Positions 55,912 to 62,522 of a stretch of 62,522 nt of DNA are shown here, piece by piece. Within the stretch, counting starts at the first letter, position 1. Each line of letters opens with the position of its first letter. This DNA is from CAZCFB01 sp964511535 (lineage in GTDB: Bacteria > Myxococcota_A > Polyangia > GCA-2747355 > CAZCFB01). The stretch covers positions 1-62,522 of the forward strand of contig CAZEFW010000035.1 in assembly GCA_964511535.1 (NCBI GenBank), in the 5' to 3' direction. The position numbers and the translations under genes were made by a program. The notes below the pieces were generated by a model that did not search any database, had not been told where the DNA came from, and was given only the letters and a program-made list of their open reading frames with translations.

Positions 55912-58832
55912 CGCCGGCCGGGCCAGGCGAGGTCGGGCGGGCAGTGGCGCAGGCCATCGGGCTCGGGGTCGTGGGGGTGGACGCGGAGGGGAAGATCCTC
56001 GCCTGGAACCGCTGGATGCACCAGCACAGCGGCATCCCGGAGGCCGAGGTCCTGGGCCAGGTGCTGGTCGACCGGTTCCCCTCGCTGCAGAAAAAGGCCG
56101 TGGTGCGCAGCCTGCGCGCCTGTATCGAGCTGGGCCTGCCGGCGGTGCTCTCGCCGCTGCTGCACCGCGACCTCTTCCCGCTGCAGACTACCCTCGGGCG
56201 GCGCATGGTGCCCATGCTCCAGCGGGTGCGCATGACGCCCGCGGGGGGCGCGGATGAGCCGGCCACGGGGGAGGTGCTGCTGCTGGTCGAGGACATGACC
56301 GAGTCGGTGGAGCATGGCCGGGAGATCGGCCGCCTCAACCGGCTGCTGCGATCTCTGCGCCGGATCAACCAGCTGATCATCTCCGTCACCGGGCCGGACG
56401 AGCTGCGGCGCCGGGCCTGCGATATCCTGGTGCAGGACGCGGCGTACGATGGCGCGCGGGTGGCCTCTCGCGGCGAGGTGGCCGGCGGCGAGGCGGCCGC
56501 GGGCGCCGGAGTCGCCGGGGACTGTCCAGCGCCGCTGACCTTCTCGCTTGGGCTCGAAGAGCCCGGCGAGCAGCAGCTGATGGTCTGGCCCGCCGAGGGG
56601 GTGGAGCTCGGGCCGGATGAGCTGAGCCTCCTGCAGGAGGTGGCTGCGGACATCGGCTTCGGCCTCAAGACCCTGGCCGAGCGCCAGCGCCGCCAGGAGG
56701 CGGAGGATGAGTTGGCCCGGCAGCGGGAGCGCCTCAACGTCACCCTGCGCTCCATCGGCGACGGGGTCATCGCCTGCGACTCGAGGGGCAAGGTGAGCCT
56801 GATGAACGCCGTGGCCGAACAGCTGACCGGGTGGCCCGAGCAGGAGGCCCGGGGCGAGGCCCTGGACGAGGTGTTCGACATCATCAACGAGGACACCCGC
56901 GAGGCGGTGGAGAGCCCGGTGGCCAAGGTGATCCGGGGGGGGGGCATCGTGGGGCTGGCCAACCACACCGTGCTGCTCACCCGGAACGGCGGCGAGCTGC
57001 CCGTGGCGGACAGCGGCGCCCCCATCCTTGGCCAGGAGGGGGAGCTCGAGGGCGTGGTCCTGGTCTTCCGCGACCAGACCGAGGAGCGCCGGCAGGAGGC
57101 GCAGATCAAGCGGCTCAACCGGGTGCTGCGTACCATGCGTGATGTGGGGAGCGTGCTGGCCCGGGAGCGCGACCAGGGGCGGCTCATTCGCCAGGTCGTT
57201 GAGGTGCTGGGCGGCGGCGGCGTATACGCTGACGTGGCGATCCTGCTCACCAACCCGCAGGGGCGGCTGGTGGACTTCGCCACCTTCAAGGCGGCCCCTG
57301 GACTGGATGGCATCCTGGATGAACCCGGCCAGGGGCCAGCGCTCGATTGCGCGCCGGAGCTCGTCGAGCGCGGGCTGCTCTGGGGCCAGGAGCTCGAGCA
57401 GTCCTGCCTGGACTGCGAGTTCTGCAGGCGAAGGGGCGCTCGCCCGGACGCGGTGGTGGGGCTCAAGGGCGAGGAAGAGTTCCTGGGCGCGCTGCTCGTC
57501 TCCGGCGACGGGGGGGATGGTGGTGATGAGGAGCGCGAGCTGCTCAGGCGCCTGGCCAGGGATCTCGCCCGGGCGGTGGAGGCCATCGCGGCGGCCAGGG
57601 AGCGGGACGCCCTGCGGGTGCAGGTCGCCCAGTCCGACAGGCTGTCGAGCATGGGCACGCTGGCCGCGGGGGTGGCCCACGAGATCAACAACCCGCTGGC
57701 CTACACGCTGTACAACATCGAGAGCGCGGCGGAGGACCTGCCGCAGTTCATGGCGGCGTACCAGCAGCTGCTGGCTTGGCAGTCGGAGCGGCTCGCCGCC
57801 GGGCAGCCCGGCGTGAAGGGCCCGAGCATCGCCGATCTCGAGGACCTGCTCGAGCGGATCCGGGAGGCGGCAGACGGGGCGCGCCGCATCAGCACCATCT
57901 CCCGTACCCTGAGCACCTTCTCCCGGGTGGATCAGAGCGAGGTGGAGCCGATGAGCCTGCGGCACGCGGTGGAGAACGCCCGCAACATGGCGCACAACGA
58001 GATCAAGTACCGCGCGCGGCTGGTGCTGGACCTGGCGGCCACGCCGGCGGTGCTCGGCTCCGAAGGCAAGCTGTCGCAGGTGATGCTCAACCTGATGATC
58101 AACGCCGCCCACGCCATCGAAGAGGGCGATATGGAGAATAACCAGATCTCCGTGCGCACTTTCCACCAGGGTGACAACGTGGTGGTCGAGGTGAGCGACA
58201 CCGGCGCGGGGATCGGGGCAGAGCAGCTTGGTCAGATCTTCGAGCCCTTCTTCACCACCAAGCCCATCGGCGAGGGGTCCGGGCTGGGGCTCAGCATCTC
58301 CCGCAAGATCATCTCCGAGCTGGGCGGCGAGATCGAGGCGCAGAGCGAGCCGGGCAAGGGGACCACCATGCGCTTCTGGTTGCCCGCCGTGCAGGAGGAC
58401 GGGCGGAGCGAACCCGGGCCGGCGCCCGCGCCACCGGAGGGCGTCGACCAGGCGCCGCCCGCGCGGATCCTGGTGGTGGACGACGAGGCGGGGATCAGGG
58501 CGGCCGTGGCCCACATGCTGGGGGGCCAGCATGAGGTGATCGTGGCCAGCTCAGGGGTCGAGGGGCGGGAGGTGCTGCTTGAGGACCAGGGCTTCGACCT
58601 GATCATCCTGGACCTGATGATGTCCCGCATGTCCGGCATGGAGCTGCACCGCTGGCTGACCGAGGCGCACCCCGCGCTCGCCGAGCGGGTCATCTTCGTC
58701 ACGGGCGGCGCCTTTACGCCCGCGGCTCGCTCCTACCTGGCGAGCGTGGACAACATGCGGCTGGAGAAGCCGCTGAACGCGGCCACCTTCAAGCAGCTCG
58801 TCGCCACGGTGCTCGGCAACTGGAGCTCGTGA
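55908..58832 (+). CDS. PAS-GAF-PAS-GAF hybrid histidine kinase with C-terminal REC
   Basis: 974 residues, soluble. PAS (about 12-110), a short GAF-like region (about 150-255), PAS (about 268-390, containing a G10 tract at 56935-56944), a Cys-bearing GAF (about 400-560: PALDCAPEL then SCLDCEFCRR), HisKA with AHEINNPLAYT (His about 591), HATPase (GSGLGLSIS) and a receiver from about 853 (ILDLMMSRMSG). It is the third paralogue of the 28783/40816 type but lacks the N-terminal receiver. Being translationally coupled to cheC makes it part of the chemosensory operon, where it may feed the CheY pool. ATG 55908 has AGAGGTG upstream. Confidence 0.92.
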   Translation: MTPAGPGEVGRAVAQAIGLGVVGVDAEGKILAWNRWMHQHSGIPEAEVLGQVLVDRFPSLQKKAVVRSLRACIELGLPAVLSPLLHRDLFPLQTTLGRRMVPMLQRVRMTPAGGADEPATGEVLLLVEDMTESVEHGREIGRLNRLLRSLRRINQLIISVTGPDELRRRACDILVQDAAYDGARVASRGEVAGGEAAAGAGVAGDCPAPLTFSLGLEEPGEQQLMVWPAEGVELGPDELSLLQEVAADIGFGLKTLAERQRRQEAEDELARQRERLNVTLRSIGDGVIACDSRGKVSLMNAVAEQLTGWPEQEARGEALDEVFDIINEDTREAVESPVAKVIRGGGIVGLANHTVLLTRNGGELPVADSGAPILGQEGELEGVVLVFRDQTEERRQEAQIKRLNRVLRTMRDVGSVLARERDQGRLIRQVVEVLGGGGVYADVAILLTNPQGRLVDFATFKAAPGLDGILDEPGQGPALDCAPELVERGLLWGQELEQSCLDCEFCRRRGARPDAVVGLKGEEEFLGALLVSGDGGDGGDEERELLRRLARDLARAVEAIAAARERDALRVQVAQSDRLSSMGTLAAGVAHEINNPLAYTLYNIESAAEDLPQFMAAYQQLLAWQSERLAAGQPGVKGPSIADLEDLLERIREAADGARRISTISRTLSTFSRVDQSEVEPMSLRHAVENARNMAHNEIKYRARLVLDLAATPAVLGSEGKLSQVMLNLMINAAHAIEEGDMENNQISVRTFHQGDNVVVEVSDTGAGIGAEQLGQIFEPFFTTKPIGEGSGLGLSISRKIISELGGEIEAQSEPGKGTTMRFWLPAVQEDGRSEPGPAPAPPEGVDQAPPARILVVDDEAGIRAAVAHMLGGQHEVIVASSGVEGREVLLEDQGFDLIILDLMMSRMSGMELHRWLTEAHPALAERVIFVTGGAFTPAARSYLASVDNMRLEKPLNAATFKQLVATVLGNWSS

Positions 58833-58834
58833 GC

Positions 58835-58853
58835 GGGCGTCGACGGGACGCCC
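58835..58853 (+). terminator. Hairpin after the chemosensory operon
   Basis: GGGCGTC, loop GACGG, GACGCCC: a perfect 7-bp stem 3 bp after the hybrid-kinase stop, followed by a pyrimidine-rich tract (CTTGCCTTTTCCCT). The run of T is broken, so termination may be partial. Confidence 0.5.
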
Positions 58854-58946
58854 CTTGCCTTTTCCCTCACCGCCCCGCCCCCCTCCATCGCTTGAGCCTG
58901 GCGAGTCAGCGCCGGTACCACTCGATCCACGCGTTCCTTCGAGGCA

Positions 58947-59678
58947 TCAGAGCATCAACCCGCCGCTGGCCTGCAGGGACTGCCCTGTGATCCAGGCTGC
59001 GTCGTCGCTGGCCAAAAACACCACGGCCCTGGCGATGTCCTCGACCTCGCCCATGCGGCCCAGCGGCGTCTGGGCCACCATGCCCTGGATCATCTCGTCG
59101 GGGGCGTCGCTGGACATGTCGGTCCGGGTCAGGCCCGGGGCCACGGTGTTGATACGCACGCCCTGGGGGCCGAGCTCCACGGCCAGGGCGGCGGTGATCC
59201 GCTCCACCGCGGCCTTGGAGGCGGAGTAGGCGGCGGCGCCCGGGAATGAGGCCCGGGCCAGGGTGGAGGAGATGTTGACCACGTTGCCGCCGCTCTGCAT
59301 CAGGTGGGGCAGCGCCTCGCGGGTGGCGATGAGCACGCCCTCCTGGTTGACGGCCGAGATGGTGCGCAGCATGTCGTCGTTGGTCTCCACCAGGGGGGCG
59401 AGGATCCCCACGCCGGCGTTGTTGATCAGGATGTCCAGGCGGCCGAACTTTTCGACGGCGTGGTTGACCGCAGCGGCCGGGCCCCCGGGGGCGGCCACGT
59501 CGGCGGTGGTGTACTCCACCGCGCCGGGGTGCTCTGCGGCCAGCGCCTTGAGGGGCTCCTCGCGGCGGCCGGTGACCACCACCTTCGCGCCCTCGGCCAC
59601 CAGGGCCTCGGCCACGGCCTTGCCGATGCCGGTTCCGCCGCCAGTGATCAGGGCCACCTTGTCGTTGAATCGGGACAT
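58947..59678 (-). CDS. Short-chain dehydrogenase/reductase
   Basis: 243 residues of the classical SDR fold. Cofactor motif TGGGTGIG (about 12-19), NNAG (about 86-89), catalytic Ser in NISS, and YSASK (about 146-150). An Arg-Arg after the second strand (VTGRREE) suggests NADP preference. The final segment ITGQSLQASGG is typical of the family. AGGAG precedes ATG 59678. It lies downstream of the tetR gene on the same strand with a 119-bp gap holding candidate operator motifs, so it is the probable target of that regulator. Substrate unknown. Confidence 0.93.
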   Translation of the reverse strand: MSRFNDKVALITGGGTGIGKAVAEALVAEGAKVVVTGRREEPLKALAAEHPGAVEYTTADVAAPGGPAAAVNHAVEKFGRLDILINNAGVGILAPLVETNDDMLRTISAVNQEGVLIATREALPHLMQSGGNVVNISSTLARASFPGAAAYSASKAAVERITAALAVELGPQGVRINTVAPGLTRTDMSSDAPDEMIQGMVAQTPLGRMGEVEDIARAVVFLASDDAAWITGQSLQASGGLML

Positions 59679-59724
59679 TGTCCTCTCCTTTGTCTGCGCT
59701 GTGGCCGGCTGGCGGCCTGTTTTG

Positions 59725-59738
59725 TGAGTGAGTGCTCA
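59725..59738. promoter_or_regulatory. Candidate TetR operator upstream of the SDR gene
   Basis: TGAGTGAGTGCTCA has TGAG/CTCA arms and lies 47 bp upstream of the SDR start, where a repressor would block transcription. The arms are short, so this is tentative. Confidence 0.3.
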
Positions 59739-59756
59739 AAAAGTAGCTGCTTAATT

Positions 59757-59774
59757 TTGAATGTCCACCCAAAA
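59757..59774 (-). promoter_or_regulatory. Shared upstream motif, copy 1
   Basis: TTGA-ATG-TCCACCC-AAAA (plus strand) lies 79-96 bp upstream of the SDR start. A near-identical arrangement occurs upstream of tetR (60416-60434), implying common regulation. Confidence 0.4.
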
Positions 59775-59797
59775 AAACGAGAAAAAAATATTCTCCC

Positions 59798-60373
59798 TCA
59801 GTCCAGCACCTTCATGGCCAGGTTCACCTGCTGGCGCAGGGCCCTCCTGGAGGAGCCGCATCGCGCCATGATCGTCAGACCCTGCAGGGTCATGTTGAAG
59901 AAGCGGGCCGCTGCCTTCGGGTCGTCGCAGCTGGCCTCGCCCTTCTGGATCGCCTGCTCCACCGCGCGCTGGAAGTGGCGCTCCACCTTGCGCATCTGCC
60001 TCGAGAGCTGAGCCGAGACCTCGGGGGCGAGCTCCTGCCCGGTGAGGCAGGTCTGGGTCACCAGGCAGGCTGGCGCGCCTCCGCTGATGGCGTCGATGAC
60101 CGCGAACAGGAACGCCTTGACCGCGCCGCGAGACGCGCCGGGCGCGGTGAGGGCGGCCAGGGCTTGCCCGCTCTCGCTGCAGTAGTGGCCCAGGGCGTGC
60201 TGGAAGACCTCCTGCTTGCTGCCGAAGGCGTTGTAGATGCTCTGCTCGCCCATGCCCATGGCCTCGCTCAGGGCCTGCATAGACGTGCCGACGAAGCCGC
60301 GCTCCCGAAACAGCTGGGCCGCGCTGCTCAGCACCTGTTGCTCATCGAACTGCCTCGGTCGACCGCGCGCCAT
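59798..60373 (-). CDS. TetR-family transcriptional regulator
   Basis: 191 residues. The N-terminal helix-turn-helix is intact (TSMQALSEAMGMGEQSIYNA, about 30-49, after FDEQQVLSSAAQLF). A ligand-binding helical domain with several Cys residues (TQTCLTG, ARCGSS) follows, as in regulators of oxidoreductase genes. ATG 60373 (MARGRPRQ) fits family starts; the frame is open further upstream through the tRNA but that extension is not protein-like. A 15-bp near-perfect palindrome lies 31 bp upstream, consistent with autoregulation. The SDR gene downstream is the likely second target; inducer unknown. Confidence 0.9.
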   Translation of the reverse strand: MARGRPRQFDEQQVLSSAAQLFRERGFVGTSMQALSEAMGMGEQSIYNAFGSKQEVFQHALGHYCSESGQALAALTAPGASRGAVKAFLFAVIDAISGGAPACLVTQTCLTGQELAPEVSAQLSRQMRKVERHFQRAVEQAIQKGEASCDDPKAAARFFNMTLQGLTIMARCGSSRRALRQQVNLAMKVLD

Positions 60374-60404
60374 GTTCTCAATCTTGGCGGCCAGGGGCGG
60401 CCTG

Positions 60405-60419
60405 TCAATTATTAATTGA
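60405..60419. promoter_or_regulatory. Palindrome upstream of tetR (probable operator)
   Basis: TCAATTATTAATTGA is a 15-bp palindrome, asymmetric only at the centre, 31 bp before the tetR start. It is a likely autoregulatory site. Its outer TCAAT/ATTGA arms resemble the 14-bp sites at 16145 and 16265, but those lie beside an unrelated activator. Confidence 0.5.
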
Positions 60420-60434
60420 GCATCCACCCCAAAA
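60416..60434 (-). promoter_or_regulatory. Shared upstream motif, copy 2
   Basis: TTGA-GCA-TCCACCCC-AAAA (plus strand), 43-61 bp upstream of tetR, partner of the copy at 59757. It partly overlaps the palindrome at 60405-60419. Confidence 0.4.
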
Positions 60435-60472
60435 TTGACCCGCTGCGCCAGGCAGCTCCAGTCACATTTTCC

Positions 60473-60501
60473 TTGACGCTCCTGCCCCACCTGCTGATAC
60501 T
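60473..60501 (+). promoter_or_regulatory. Sigma-70 promoter of tRNA-Phe
   Basis: TTGACG, 17 bp, GATACT: near-consensus boxes with ideal spacing, ending 21 bp before the mature tRNA 5' end. Confidence 0.65.
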
Positions 60502-60522
60502 CACCAGCCGAATCACCGATGA

Positions 60523-61769
<1,247 letters not shown>

Positions 61770-61928
61770 CTGGACCTCCTCAGTTGCCGCAGGACGTCGT
61801 CAAGGTCGTACCAAGACCTCCGCCCTGCGTGGTAGGTGGGCTGGATGTGTCGCCGCACCCAGGTGCGGCTCACGCCCAGTTGCTCGGCGACCTGCTTTTG
61901 GTGGAGCAGCTTGGGAGAAGCCGATGGA

Positions 61929-62318
61929 TTATCCATCACCTTCTCCTTGGGGTTGCCGAAGGTAATCCTGCTGGTCTCTTGCTCTTATTGCGGTAAAAAG
62001 CTCCCTTCTTTCACACCACAGGAGAATGGTCCGCCCCCGACGAGCAACAGGCGTCAACCTGCCCCGCGTGACCAGCATGAGGATAGCGGTCGTGCTCTTG
62101 TGGCGGAGGAAGCTGGTGGCCTCTGCGGCGGATCCCAGGTCGCCTGTGTTCAGGCCTGCTTCATGTTCCTGGTTCCCCCCAATCTCCTCGTGGCGCGTGT
62201 TCTCACGCACCGCCCCTCGTGCACGGTCAGCCCCCCTTCTGACCAGCTCCCCCACGAGCGCCTGCGTCAGCCCGAGAGCTTCCGCAAGGTCGGCCATGTG
62301 CCGGACAGCCGGGTTCAC
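61929..62318 (-). CDS. Small HTH-like protein of the integrative element
   Basis: 129 residues, GTG start. The C-terminal half contains a second excisionase-like pattern (AAEATSFLRHKSTTAILMLV then RGRLTPVARRGRTILLW). The N-terminus (ADLAEALGLTQALVGELVRR) also looks like a helix-turn-helix, so it may carry two DNA-binding motifs. The GTG overlaps the stop of the upstream partial gene (GTGA) and its own end overlaps the next start, giving a coupled chain of three. No specific function can be assigned. Confidence 0.55.
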   Translation of the reverse strand: MNPAVRHMADLAEALGLTQALVGELVRRGADRARGAVRENTRHEEIGGNQEHEAGLNTGDLGSAAEATSFLRHKSTTAILMLVTRGRLTPVARRGRTILLWCERRELFTAIRARDQQDYLRQPQGEGDG

Positions 62319-62522
62319 TGCGCCGTCCTGGCTGCCTTGCCCGCACCCTCGGCGCAGGCCAGCATCTCGGGTCCGCGCTCCGACTCCAGTACGGCGTCAG
62401 TTGAACCCTCTCCTTGCCTTCTGAGCAGGCCGCAGCGCCGCTGGGCCCGTTCTCTGTCCTGTCTGGCTCGAAGGCCGCGCGCCGCCCTGGCGGGCGCTGC
62501 CTTGCTCTCTACGCCTTCAACA
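62315..62522 (-). CDS. Partial hypothetical protein of the integrative element (5' end outside window)
   Basis: The C-terminal 68 residues of an open frame entering from the right edge and ending with TGA at 62315. The sequence is rich in Arg, Ala, Gln and Glu without a recognisable motif. Support comes from the GTGA overlap with the next gene and from the uninterrupted frame; no start can be seen. Confidence 0.4.
   Translation of the reverse strand, partial: VEGVESKAAPARAARGLRARQDRERAQRRCGLLRRQGEGSTDAVLESERGPEMLACAEGAGKAARTAQ

Noticed and set aside
55455..58532. A 1025-codon minus-strand frame opposite CheC and the hybrid kinase
   Set aside because: The translation is low-complexity and His/Leu/Gln-rich without motifs. 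The plus strand encodes coupled, recognisable signalling proteins.
60405..60419. Third site for the NtrC-type activator (same TCAA..TTGA arms as 16145 and 16265)
   Set aside because: Spacing differs by one base, there is no sigma-54 promoter nearby, and it sits at an autoregulatory distance from tetR, so TetR is the simpler binder.

Overview
The window is very GC-rich, densely packed bacterial DNA whose gene content points to a deltaproteobacterium or Myxococcota-like organism. The evidence is an ADYC-type secreted protein, a serine/threonine kinase fused to a formylglycine-generating-enzyme-like domain, an FHA-containing sigma-54 activator, a lipoprotein of repeated 'VVW..D.R...DIYGARV' units, and an extreme density of multi-sensor histidine kinases. 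The taxonomic call is inference from architecture.

Layout. 1-12.2 kb holds housekeeping or ordinary genes: an MscS channel, a repeat lipoprotein, an HD hydrolase with murB, an Fpg/Nei-type glycosylase with a membrane-anchored PD-(D/E)XK-like protein, an SRPBCC protein, a zinc alcohol dehydrogenase and an M28 peptidase. A small gene there is bracketed by 27-bp inverted repeats (7052-7512) and looks like a miniature mobile cassette. 12.4-16.1 kb is a LOV-domain histidine kinase overlapping a sigma-54 response regulator. Its 325-bp downstream gap holds two 14-bp palindromes exactly 120 bp apart and a sigma-54 -24/-12 promoter. That promoter faces a tightly overlapping eight-gene sensory operon (16.45-31.63 kb): a kinase-less membrane GAF protein, a 1865-residue hybrid kinase with a solute-binding-protein-like sensor and three receiver domains, orphan CheR and CheB, three more kinases and a response regulator.

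31.66-38.5 kb (minus strand) carries a secreted ADYC protein, a Ser/Thr kinase-STAND-PEGA-FGE fusion, and the translationally coupled FHA/degenerate-GGDEF sigma-54 activator. 38.7-44.96 kb is a four-gene operon (HTH-receiver protein, GAF kinase, REC-GAF-GAF-PAS-kinase-REC, HD-GYP phosphodiesterase) preceded by a sigma-70-like promoter and four 10-bp phased repeats. 45.1-58.8 kb is a chemosensory operon with its own sigma-54-like promoter. It contains a soluble receptor with two signalling tips, a protein of three CheW domains, CheB, a HEAT-repeat protein, CheR, CheY, a CheA with a second dead Hpt domain, CheY, CheC, and a hybrid kinase.

58.9-60.4 kb is a short-chain dehydrogenase and TetR regulator pair. 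At 60.5 kb a tRNA-Phe(GAA) marks the edge of an integrative element: a tyrosine integrase whose 3' end reads into the tRNA is followed by three overlapping small genes, and the element continues past the right edge.

Taken together, about 46 kb (12.4-58.8 kb) is devoted to signalling: eight histidine kinases plus CheA, two sigma-54 activators, a Ser/Thr kinase and a c-di-GMP phosphodiesterase. The strongest candidate for an undescribed system is the blue-light-type kinase/activator pair with its apparent enhancer-promoter array driving the giant sensory operon, alongside the unusual chemosensory array. All functional links are inferred from sequence and gene order; nothing was tested.
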